Translations under genes and position numbers: made by a program
The notes under the pieces: generated by a model
Database searches by the model: none
What the model was told of the DNA's origin: nothing
The model's input: only the letters and a program-made list of their open reading frames with translations
Shown: positions 11,179 to 21,126 of the stretch, piece by piece
How the letters are laid out: each line of letters begins with the position of its first letter
Numbering within the stretch: position 1 is the first letter of the stretch
NCBI RefSeq assembly: GCF_030247195.1
Contig: NC_080671.1
Location: 216,012,942-216,076,941, forward strand
DNA: 64,000 nt
Source of the DNA: Topomyia yanbarensis
Taxonomy: Eukaryota > Arthropoda > Insecta > Diptera > Culicidae
Direction of reading: 5' to 3'

Positions 11179-11826
11179 GAAAAACTATCACAAAACGGAA
11201 TGAAAAATATACCTGTTATCTGCTATCTCTTAGATGACGAAGACACCGGTAGAACACACCTCATGTGTTACGTTGTAAACTCGGTGCCCGTTGTTTGACA
11301 ATGTGACACTTGCTGTCCTTCTTCGTCGCGTTGCTTCTTCAGTAGAGAAATAGGCCTACCTGCAACACTTCAAAACTCTCTCCGGTTAAGCTGCTCGTCG
11401 GTATCACCACCACAAGCGCGCTCTCTCCGTTTCCACCACCGCGGTAGACAAATGTGGCTACCTGTGGCTTGCTGCGAAAATCCCACTGGCGATGCGGCAC
11501 TTTTCGGTGCCACTTGTTTTCCTTATTCGTCGTACCACTTCTGCCCGACGACACCAAAACAATATATTTTTTCTGTGTGTACAGGCACGATCACTGTCGA
11601 TTTCTGCCACCGCGGTAGGCAAATGCGTCTACCCGCGGTTTGCTGTAAAAACACCACTTGCCGTTGACCACGCCTCCGACGTATCAACTGTCGACTCACA
11701 CTTAACAAACTGGTCTCTCTCTCTCTCCCACAAAACGCATACAGCGTCTCGCACTCCGTCACTCTCTCGAGAACCAAACCTTCCACCTGGAGGCACAACC
11801 GTCTCGGCCGGTTGCAAAAACTGTTA
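11179..11826 (-). other. 5' UTR of LOA-like LINE
   Basis: Between the ORF1 start and the right TSD. It contains a short CT-run (about 11718-11730) and G/C-rich segments with two near-repeats of the phrase CACCGCGGTAG (11437 and 11609). Such leaders often hold an internal Pol II promoter; I cannot place one here. Confidence 0.55.
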
Positions 11827-11841
11827 TGATTCTAGAGACAT
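11827..11841. repeat. TSD, right copy
   Basis: TGATTCTAGAGACAT, identical to 5921-5935. It marks the 5' end of the LOA-like LINE. Confidence 0.9.
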
Positions 11842-11982
11842 GTTAAAAAGCCAAAATAAAGGAGCGGTTAGTTCTATTGACAAAGTTTTTAAAAACACCG
11901 GTGGAACGCCATCAGGTCCAGGGCTTTTGGAGCTATCCAAGTTTTTTAAGGCATCCATGATTGTATGTACTTTTATCTGTTA
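11842..11982 (-). pseudogene. Upstream piece of the older LINE's RT
   Basis: Minus-strand frame with DALKNLDSSKSPGPDGVPPVF and the lead-in to the MSLES codons that also begin the frame at 5935. SPGPDGVP is the conserved block just before RT motif 1 in LINEs. Joining across the insertion restores one continuous reading order, which shows the LOA element landed inside this gene. Upstream (higher coordinates) the frame is fused to a Gag N-terminus rather than to an endonuclease. Confidence 0.82.
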
Positions 11983-12246
11983 TTAGCTTATTATCTTATT
12001 AGCTCGAACACGTGTTATCTGAGCTACGGACAGGTAGTTAGCAGTCAGCTCCCGTGAAATCTCTAGAATATTAGGCGATTTCGTGTTGGGCCGGAAATAC
12101 ACCACCCAGGGTCCATTTGAACTGGCTGGGTATGTTTTAATACGGGGAGGATTGGAAGAATCAGGGGAGGGAGTAGTTTTAGGAACATCCATTGGTATAT
12201 CAAGAGGTTCAGCGATAAGGTTTGAATTATTCTCACCCTTGGCCAT
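11983..12246 (-). pseudogene. LINE Gag N-terminus (87 codons), deletion junction
   Basis: Minus-strand Met at 12246, then PRIKTYPASSNGPWVVYFRP and NILEISRELTANYLSV. It aligns with the Gag start of the LOA-like element (10948-11178), so it is LINE ORF1. It ends at a stop at the junction with the RT fragment. The simplest reading is a single older LINE in which the rest of Gag, the endonuclease and the linker were lost by internal deletion. Two adjacent truncated LINEs cannot be ruled out. Confidence 0.7.
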
Positions 12247-13859
12247 TTAGGCACGAGGTTATATAGGGAATGCAAACTATTTAGTCGCAGTAACAACGTG
12301 TTAACGTGAAAATAAAGAATATAAAACAGAATACTTAGCTTCTCCAGCGGCGTCCGTTCGACTGCACCAGATCAATTAGCCAGGCCACCGACAAACAAAG
12401 GCTGTCCCAGACAAAGGCTGACCTTCACTATACTTGCAGTTGTTATAACACCACTCACAGTGAGAGAAAACGAACTGCTTCGATGTAAAGCTCGGAAACG
12501 AATGTATACACATAATAACACTTTATCACACATACACAACACATTTGTAATGAAAAAATTGGACGGAAAGAAAGCTACCAAGGGTGTCGCTCTTGCCACT
12601 TCGGGGTGTCGGTCTTACCCGCAGCTTTTTTAAAATGCTATTTTCCTCCATTTTTTGGCAACCAATAATTTTTAATGAATCCAATTTTTTGAAACACTGA
12701 AAAAATTATACCTTGTTAAGAACCATCTAAACAAGGATTATGCACAGAATATAATTTTTTGGAGCGTTGTGGTATTTTAGAAAAATGATTGCGCTTAAGG
12801 TGTCGGACTTGCCTCTGGTTCCCTTACTCTATTTTCTCAATGTATCATACTCTATTTTCTCAAAACAATCCGTTCAATGTATGCTGTCATAATTTGAATG
12901 ATGTAGCTGACAAATATGATTTTAACATTACTAAGACTACCTATAAACATAGAATTAATATTAATTAAGGAACTGTCTGTATGAGTAACTCGAAGACCAG
13001 TATAAACAAATAAATATTAGTGTAATGCTCAAATGTCTATTAATTTGCTCCACCGAACGTGCATAGATTAGGGGAACATGGGGAGACTTGACCAAACGCA
13101 GAATTCTATTATTGGCCTTTACGTATTCTATTAGGTTCTTAAAAAAATTCAAAAATATTTTTATGCTTGTTTCGACCCCTCAAGGTAATTTTATAAGTTT
13201 GGAATGAAAAATCCTTTCCTTATAGAAAATATTCCGTAATTAGAAAATTTGAGTGAAATTATGTAATTTTTTTATCAAACTTTGTATGGACATATCTATA
13301 CGACTAATAATTACTTTTAAAGTACTTGTTTGAATCAATGTGAAATTTCGGAATATAAATCTTCCGCTGTTGAGACTGGTCAGAGGAAACTCTTCACCGC
13401 AGTAAAAAAAGAATTCACGTTGAGCAAGCTGAATATATTTCACTTAGTATAACTATAAAGCGGTAATGAAGCGGACAAACATCTTTAGTGACAGGAAAAA
13501 GAGAAGAGAGACAAATCTTATTCGGTGACTACATGGATCCTACTAACTGTTATCACAATCAAGCTAGTATTTGTGTGTTCTCATGATCTGCTCGAAACTA
13601 GTAGTCTACCGCTAAAGGGTTCGGCAAGCTGTGCTCTAACATCTTACACCGTACTTAACATCGCTGCCACCTTGAAATAAGTATTTCAAATTTTTAACTT
13701 TACATTTAAATCACAAGGAGTAATAAATTAAAACTAGAAACGATTACAGCACACTAGGTCCATCCGACGTCCACTTTCTTATTGCTCCCAGCCCACTGTA
13801 GATTTGGTTTACTCTTCATGTCCGTAAAATTGGAAGATCAAAATCAGCAGAACATGATT
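12247..13859. other. LINE 5' UTR (left part) and unassigned A/T-rich DNA
   Basis: About 12247-12600 is probably the 5' UTR of the older LINE. From 12580 to 12810 a short phrase of the form GGTGTCGGWCTTRCC occurs three times. About 12828-12866 has a small direct repeat (CTCTATTTTCTCAA twice). Beyond that I see no gene or clear element. Confidence 0.4.
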
Positions 13860-14640
13860 ATGAATATTCCATAATTTAGTGCTAATTAAATGCAAATTAA
13901 ATGTACAATTGAAAAATTTAATGCGTTTTTGCATTTTGTTTTATTACATGTTCTGCACATTGATTTATTTGAATAATTAAATGCTAATTAAATGTACTTG
14001 TAAAAAATTGTTTTTTACAAGAAATCACTTGTTCTGCTAACTTAACATAAAGTTAGCAGAACAACGATGTAAAAGTCATCGTAAAACCTTGTAAACGCAC
14101 ACTTAATTACTTGATAATTAAATGCTAATTAAATGCACTTTAAGAAATCATATGTTATGTTGACTTGACAAAAAGTTAGCAGAACAAAGATGTAAATGTC
14201 ATTGTAAAATCTACTAAAGTACATTTAATGATTTAAATAGTTAAATGCTAATTAAATGCACTTGTAGAAAATTGTTTATAATTTTTTAAAGAAATAACTT
14301 GTTCTGATGGGTTAACAGCAAGCAGAAAAATAATGTAAGTCATTGTAAAATCTACTAAAGAATATTTAATAATTTGAGTTAATAAATGCTAATTAAATTC
14401 ACTTGTAGAAAATTGTTTACAACTGTTTTTATGATATCACTTGTTCTGCTGGGTTAACATCCAGCAAAACAATGATGTGGAAGTCATTGTTAAATCTGTT
14501 AAGTACATTTGATGATTTAAGTAATGCTAATCAATTGTTAATTTAATGCACTCGTGAAAAATAATCGCAAGTGATTTGAATAGTTAAATGCTAATTAAAT
14601 GCAGTTGAAAAAAGAATATTTACAATTTTATTAACATGCT
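13860..14640 (+). repeat. Family B, hairpin-module array (~7 units)
   Basis: About seven imperfect modules spaced 120-140 bp, each with the phrase AATGCTAATTAAATGCAC (13880, 13982, 14120, 14246, 14384, 14528, 14590) followed by a hairpin. The best hairpin is GTTCTGCTAACTT - AACATA - AAGTTAGCAGAAC near 14029-14060. A second palindrome, CTTGTAAAAAATTG / TTTTTTACAAG, precedes it. The same array is present inverted at 41872-42291. No coding. It looks like the internal array of a non-autonomous element. Confidence 0.7.
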
Positions 14641-15770
14641 CACCAACATTCCTCGAAAATAGTCGATACTATATTTTTAAATCGGTATATATCAGTGTTC
14701 GCTTGACCAATTTGGACAATTTTAGAATCTGCAGATTTTTTTAAAAATTATTAAAGAATGATTGGAATTAAATTTATTTTAAAGATGATTAAAGAATGAT
14801 TGGAATAGAACTTTCAACGATTTGGAGCAATTACTACAAAAAACTAGAATTTACAAATTTGTGTGAAGAACTTAAAATTTAGCGTGATAACCCATACATA
14901 TTATTAGTTTCAATTCTTTGTACAGTAAGATTCCGTTTTTGGCATGCTCCCATTTTGGCACACTCCGATTTTGGCAACAAATGGGTTCCGTTTTTGGCAA
15001 CATTCTTGTTGTACATAATAAATCTTTTAAAAATGCGCAATAAATATTTTTTTGTATCAATTGACATCACATTGGACTTTATTTCCAAATATGGAAGTCA
15101 TATTAACCCTCAAAGGCGCAAATCATTTTTTTCAAATTTTGTTAAAATTCTCTCATAGTTTCAATACACTACTGTGATAATTTTTAGATGTTTTTTGCAA
15201 TGTTGTTATAAAACAGCGTTATGTATTTATGCATATTTTACACAATACGTGTCGTATTTAATGAACACAATATGTATAGAAATGCAACTGTAAATGTAAT
15301 ATAACTGATAACAGTGTAACTTGTAACAATGTTACAAGAGGAGAACTATAAAATTTTATTAAAAAATTTAAATTCGTTGAATTAACCACTTCGCGGGCTA
15401 CGGGAAAGCTAAAAGGCAACTCGCTTGTATATAAGAGATGATATTAGTGATTCGAGTACCTTAAGTCTACCGCTGCGTTGTGGGAGGCGAGAATTGTAAT
15501 CTTCCAATTTACACGGATCGTGAAACAGGACACAGCGCTCCGATCTGAAAGTAGGCAGTTTAGCCAATGTTTCTGAAGTGAAGTGGTCGAGGGTATTACT
15601 AATTGGGTAGGGTTGGGAGCCCCGCGGTTACGAAATGGCCAAGGCTTGTAGTCCATCATTAGATTAAAGGTATTGTTCTTTCTCGATTCAATCGGCACAG
15701 TAAACAGACATAGTCCTGAAAAATTAAGTGGAAGTCATGTGAGATCGATATATTACATAGTGGTTGAGTA
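14641..15770 (+). repeat. Family B, single-copy part
   Basis: Matches in inverted orientation the segments 39618-40200 (for 14641-15190) and 34214-34751 (for 15190-15750). It contains three versions of CCGTTTTTGGCA within 14931-15000. No protein homology. The match continues across the site where the other copy was split, so this copy shows the empty target site at about 15203-15216. Confidence 0.75.
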
Positions 15771-17901
15771 CGTGATCTAGGCCCAAGTTGCAAATTTACG
15801 TTATAACAAGTGAGTTTTGTCCTAAAATTTGTCGGTGGAAAATTAACTTGAATATTCCTTGTTAGGAAAAGCTACGACTGGTTTCAAGTCGCTTTCAAAT
15901 CAATACCGATTTTCTGCTCGAGGTCAAGGTAATTAAGAACAAAGCTTGTTAGATGATTTGACCTATATAGTAAAATGTGTTTTCCGCTTAAAGGACCGAA
16001 TATCCTTCAAGTGAAAGTGTTTCGTTCTGGTAGGTGTAGGAGATTACGCACGCCGCGTAGTCTCTGCGAAGATCCGAAGGCTCGCCCGCTTGTAGCTGGT
16101 CTCGCGACGGATTAGGTAATGACAAGCTCCAGTAATTTCAAATTGGCAAACAAAACATCTCTCCGAAGACACACAAACACATGTGTAAGTAGTAAGGAAA
16201 GCAGCACAGGGTAAGTGAACCGTTTCTTTTTTATTTACTTTGCTTACACGGGGGACGAACAAACAACGACTGACATTTAAACGTTATTTTATTTTAAAAA
16301 GTAAATAATGATCTATTTTCAGCCTGACGACAATTTTTTTTTTATATTAATAATATACTAAACTGATTAACTCTATGACAAATGTAAGGTACTAACAAAC
16401 CAAAAATATATTAAAGATCGAACACTAAACGACCGATAGATATGGCGAGGCCATGCTATCAGGTCAGTTTTCTTATCATTATTATCATTATCATCCTAAG
16501 GATATAAGGATCATCCACAGAAAATGCTACCAGGGTATCATGACCCGGAGCAACACGATGTAAGTGACACGCAAAAGTAGCTGTCCAACGTTTCATTCAA
16601 TATGAAAACCGTCTCGCCCAAAAATAAGCATAAAATGCAAATCGACCTCCTGGCAAGTAAACATAAGGAGGGTACTAAGTCGGTCATTCGGAAACACAGA
16701 AAGTTTGAAAATAATAAGAATTAATCTTCACCCAATACCAGGGAAACATACATTGTTAGTATCGCTCAGAACAAGCCTCTGGCGAATCAATTTAAAAATG
16801 GGAAAGCACACAGCACTATATGTGTTTGTGTTTGCTTTTAAGAAATTAATAAATAAACAGAAGCGTACGAGCTACGTCTTCGACTGAGTTTCACATTATC
16901 AATATAGATTTGGTCCCAATCTGGGTACTGCTAAGTACAGTTCTCATTCCAAAGCTGCATTGCAGCTGTTTTTTTTAACACTTTCGAGCGGTTCTTACCA
17001 GTCTCCTACCAGGGGAGCAAGCTTCATAAAAAGCACGACAGCGAGAAGCCATTAGTGGCATGCTATAGGTTGCCATAAAAAGAAACAAAAAAATTAAAAA
17101 CAAACAGAATTGCCCCGCCCATGAACAAAATTTTGGTCAGCATTTTTTTTCTTCGCTCCACTATGCAGCACAGCTGTTTGAATAAACAACGGCAGAACTA
17201 ACTACATAGCGCAAAACAGTTGGAAGAACGAATTAAAGGTCAGGTTCGAGCAAATGCAAGCGTCGAAAATTGAAGGTCAGGTTTCAATAACCTGACCGCG
17301 AAAATAATAACTTAAAATCGTGCAGGCCAGTAGAATACGATGTTTACCTTATGTGCTGTCTTGACCACGGTCAAGACTATATTATGTCACACGTACCTTT
17401 GCGCAAAGTGACTAATTAATTACTTTATGAATCACGTGCAGCTATGATGTAGTTTATTTAGCCAGCCTTGAACATGGTCAAGCTTACGTTAGAACATCAG
17501 GGTGGCTTAATTATGATTACCAAAATATTTGTTATACGGTTTTGTTAGAAAACACTGCAGGGGAAATATAAAATATAATTGAATGGAACCAACTATAAGG
17601 CGTGGGGAAACAAGTCGCGCGTTCACTTTTAATACGTGTTGGAAGTCAATGAAGTTTTTATCGAAAAAAAACTACAATAATTTATTTACATGCATCGAAA
17701 AAAAATATAGCGGATGTGCGAAAAGCGAGTAAAATTAATAATAATAAAAATATACTATTATAGAAAAAAATGAATAAATATATAATATGGAAAAATCTAT
17801 TAAAAATCGCATGGCAGCAGCGGATGATGTGGATCGATGAAGCATGCTATGAATAATATAATAAATATAATAATAAAAGGATTTAATCCAGTTAATATAA
17901 G
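15771..17901. other. Unassigned DNA before gypsy element 2
   Basis: No gene recognised. A perfect 9-bp-stem hairpin GGTCAGGTT-tcaat-AACCTGACC lies at about 17276-17298, with GGTCAGGTTCGAG just upstream. Small palindromes around CTTGACCACGGTCAAG occur near 17362 and 17467. The 5' LTR expected for gypsy element 2 is not visible here: nothing matches its putative 3' LTR start TGTCGAAGCAAC. Confidence 0.4.
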
Positions 17902-18957
17902 ATGGAGTTTTCGAAGACGGAAGCAATTCAATGCGTTCCCGAATTTGATGGATCTACCGATGAGCTAGATGCATTCATCTATCATATAGAACACTTTGAA
18001 AAGCAAATACCCCAGGGAGTGTCACGAGATGAGTTGATCTAAGTGGTACTCTTAAAATTAAGAAAGAATGCAGCAGCCCAAATATTGAAAATTAGAGCCG
18101 ATACTTGGCCAGAATTAAAACAAAATGTAATAAAGAAATTTAGTAAACGAGAACGGATAGAAGAGGTAATTTCAAAAATTGAGACCCTTCGACAAAGTCC
18201 GAACGAATCGTTTAAAGAATGTAAAATACGGGCTGAAATAATAAGACCAAATTGATGTTTATAATGAAGGGATCATGGATATGCCAATGATTATTAGCCT
18301 TAGATTACATTTTATCGCGGGTCTGCGAAATGAAGAGTTAAAATTATTTGCGCGTGGACACAGAGGGATGCCACTAGTGCAATTACTTGACTACTTAGAG
18401 AAAGTAGATATTGAAAACCAGTGTCTGAAAGAGATAGAAATCAGGCTGGAATTGTTAGAATTATCGCGTACACGTACTGTTACTCGACAACGTTGGACAC
18501 CGAAGAGATATATCGGAAATCCAATTGAATATATAGATTAAGGTAGAGATTATGAGCTACCTGAAAGAAATTATCGGCCAGAAATAGGCGAAAGTAATTT
18601 CAAATATTCACCGCAGAATTATGCGGAAACTTACTGGTCAGATTTTGATCAAAACACAAAAACTAATTTTTTTAAACAGAATCAGAAGCCCCGAAGGCAA
18701 GATTATGATTCTAATATAGGTCACTACCAAAACCAAAATAGCCAATTGGGCGTAAATTGCTTCACGAATGAAAGAAGCATAAATAAAAATTTACAAAATT
18801 ACTATGCAACCAGAAAGGGTGCAAATACTAAGAGGCAGTTGCCCGCTGAAAAATACAATGGCCACGAAAGGCCCAAAACAATGCCAGATAACGGCAATAT
18901 TACATTGGGAGGAGATACTTCGCAATAAGAAAAGTTGAACATAGAATGTACTGGAAA
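17902..18957 (+). pseudogene. Gag of gypsy element 2
   Basis: Starts MEFSKTEAIQCVPEFDGST with DELDAFIYHIEHFEKQIPQG, the entry of a gypsy Gag capsid domain, then WPELKQNVIKKFSKRERIEEV and SPNESFKECKIRAEII. In-frame stops at 18040 and about 18539, a 1-base frameshift near 18240 and another stop near 18926 break it. The C-terminal part (18542-18925) is Asn/Gln-rich with no clear CCHC knuckle. The frame would run on into the protease if the MITE at 18960 were absent. Confidence 0.75.
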
Positions 18958-18959
18958 TA

Positions 18960-19403
18960 CACTCAAGTTTTTTTACGCGGTTTTTTTTGCGCGGTATTTT
19001 TTACGCGGATTTTGAAATTTATGCGGTTTTCATTTACGCGGATTTTGAAATTTACGCGGTTTTCATTTACGCGGATTTGGAAATTTACGCGGTTTTTGAA
19101 ATTTAAGCGGTTTTCATTTACGCGGATTTTGGAATTTACGCGGTATCCATCAACGAGGTTCCCTTTAACGCGGATTCTTAAATTTAAGTGGACTTCATTT
19201 ACGCGGATTTTGAAATTTACGCGGTTTTCATTTACGCGGATTTTGAAATTTACGCGGTTTTCATTTACGCGGATTTTGAAATTTACGCGGTTTTCATTTA
19301 CGCGGATTTTGAAATTTACGCGGTTTTCATTTACGCGGATTTTGAAATTTACGCGGTTTTCATTTACGCGGCCTGTATCCCTCGCGTAAAAAAAACCTGA
19401 GTG
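18960..19403 (+). mobile_element. TA-flanked MITE with 33-bp tandem repeat (Tc1/mariner-like ends)
   Basis: Ends are CACTCAAGTTTTTTTACGCG and its inverted match (...CCTGAGTG), flanked on both sides by TA (18958-18959, 19404-19405), the TSD of Tc1/mariner-type elements. The inside is a run of ~10 copies of ACGCGG plus A/T spacer. The last five 33-bp units (19200-19370) are almost identical. Because 33 is a multiple of 3, two frames stay open (11-residue peptide repeats), which is an artefact, not a gene. The larger foldback at 28804-32123 has the same ends. Confidence 0.85.
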
Positions 19404-19405
19404 TA

Positions 19406-20220
19406 ATCAGTTGCTAGTAAATATCGCCTCAAGTGCAAGGCCAGATGTTAAAATTAAGTATATGCTTGATACAGGAGCATTCCTTAATGTAATAAGATGG
19501 GACACTCTCCCGAAAATTGGAGCCAGACCCATCCATTATCGAGATAAAGTAAATACTACCGGTTTTAATCTGACACAAACAGAAACTATTGGGTCAGTAG
19601 AAACCACTTTCATAATTGGGAATTCCAAATATAAAATAAAGTTTTATGTCGTAAAAGATCTATGCGTTCCAGGAATTATTGGAGCAGAATTTTTAAAAGA
19701 ACACACAGTTTTTATCTCTCTGCATTTGGACTACATTGCCCTCAGTAAATCGAATGAGTTCGACAAAAATTCAAATGGAGATAAGATGCAAAGTTCTGAT
19801 AATATTACGTCAAGAAAGGCAAATATTCCGTACAACTCGGATGGAATGAATTCAACTAAATATGTTAAAGAAGTACTTAACAAGACCCCAAGAAGGGATG
19901 CGATAAATAAGAAAAATCAAAATAAAATAACAAAAATTAATGAAATGTCTTCAAATATGTCGCGAAAACGCGAAATTGTAGCCGAAAAGGTAAGCCAGAG
20001 AGAGGAAATTATAAAATATACTGATGCTGGATCTCAGTACAATATGGAAGAACTAAAATATCAAATTGATACACCTCATAGAAGAAAGTGTATGACTAGC
20101 ATGATTCCGGAATGCGGATCAGAAAATATGATGGTAGACCACCACTTCAATGATAACGAAATTGATAAGAAAACTTACTTTAAAAATAATTACAAAGAAA
20201 CAACGAGTATGCCAGAATAA
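19406..20220 (+). pseudogene. Gypsy 2, first retropepsin domain plus basic linker
   Basis: Begins with NQLLVNIASSARPDVKIKYM, the codons that continue Gag after removal of the MITE. The protease core shows MLDTGAFLNVI (catalytic DTG) and VPGIIGAEFLKEH, the hydrophobic-Gly block before the C-terminal helix. From about 19750 to 20217 follows a Lys/Asn/Ser-rich linker without recognisable domain, ending in a TAA. Most gypsy elements have a single protease; here a second one follows. Confidence 0.75.
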
Positions 20221-20261
20221 TTAAGGCACATGGCAACACACCAGAAAGAATAGAATTACGT

Positions 20262-21126
20262 ATGAAGCGGGACATCTCTAATTTACCGCGAATAAAACTA
20301 GATAACGGGAACGAGCCGCTAGGAGATGTAAATTTCCTGTTGAACACAGGAGCAGGAGGTAGCATGATCCGAAAGGACATAGCTGAAAGTATAGGTGCAT
20401 CCAACATTGATAGATCGGAAACGATTAGATGTACAGGAGTGGCAAATGTACCCAAAACTAGTTACGGTACGGTAGAGATTACTTTCTGGGTAGCAGGAAG
20501 AGCCTTTCCAGCCAAATTTGATGTGGTGGAAGACTTAATGTTAGAATAGATTTTGGGGGCGGACTTCATAAACCAATATGTGGTTATGATAAATAATGCC
20601 GCTGGTACTATAACAATCCAGCAAGACCCAATAAAATTTAGTCCAAAGTTCGAGCTATACTCGCTGGACAGTTTTTTCCCGAGCAAAGGCCCAGGTAAAA
20701 ATGGGACTTTCTTCGCGGAAGATGTATTCGCAGAGGAAAGTACATCTGGCACACAACGATATATGATCTACACCAAAGAACATAACGTTGTTGCTACGAT
20801 TCCACCGATTAAAAACAATAATACCGCGGAAAGGACCCACAACAAAAATGGGTTTAAAAAGACAACCGAGGAATATTCAAACTATAATGAAATTGACCTC
20901 GAATTACGTAAGGATTTCGATTTCATAGAAAATGCTAAGTTCAGACCTTTACTCGGACAGGATAAAGTGAAAGGTTTAGCTAGCGAGTTAGACCTTAGCC
21001 ATCTAACAGAAGAAATGTTTCAACCAGTCAGAAACATGGTTGAAAACTATAATGACGTGTTCTTTTTAATCGGCGATAAACTAACGCACACTAATATCGC
21101 TATACACGAAATAGAAACGTCACTTT
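20262..21126 (+). pseudogene. Gypsy 2, second retropepsin domain and spacer to RT
   Basis: A second protease-like domain: VNFLLNTGAGGSMIRKDIAE (DTG changed to NTG), VEITFWVAGRAFPAKFDVV and ILGADFINQYVV, with a stop at 20547-20549 between them. The downstream part (20553-21120) has FRPLLGQDKVKGLASELD and a block ending HEIETSLC, the wording normally found just before the RT fingers of gypsy elements. The frame then runs into the Transib-type insertion. The Asp-to-Asn change in the catalytic triplet predicts loss of activity in this domain. Confidence 0.7.

Larger units (their letters stand above)
5936..11826 (-). mobile_element. Full-length LOA/Lian-like LINE insertion (5.9 kb)
   Basis: Bounded by a 15-bp TSD and inserted in the reverse transcriptase frame of an older LINE. 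On the minus strand the order is 5' UTR (11179-11826), ORF1 Gag (11178-9868), ORF2 endonuclease-RT-RNase H (about 9914-6270), 3' UTR (6269-5936) and polyA. The layout Gag with three zinc knuckles / APE endonuclease / RT / C-terminal RNase H is that of the LOA and I groups; the RT tail reading RQLADDGVV and the RNase H wording match mosquito Lian-type elements as I remember them. The element is structurally complete but both ORFs carry stops and frameshifts, so it cannot move by itself. Confidence 0.88.

Noticed and set aside
13860..14640. CRISPR array
   Set aside because: Repeats are imperfect, spacers are also repeated, and the sequence is eukaryotic; it is a hairpin-module repeat.
16044..16262. 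Possible exon with a GTAAGT-like donor
   Set aside because: The frame has no conserved feature and one donor-like site is expected by chance.
18946..19400. 147- and 70-codon repetitive open frames (11-residue peptide repeats)
   Set aside because: They exist only because a 33-bp DNA repeat keeps frames open; the DNA is a MITE.
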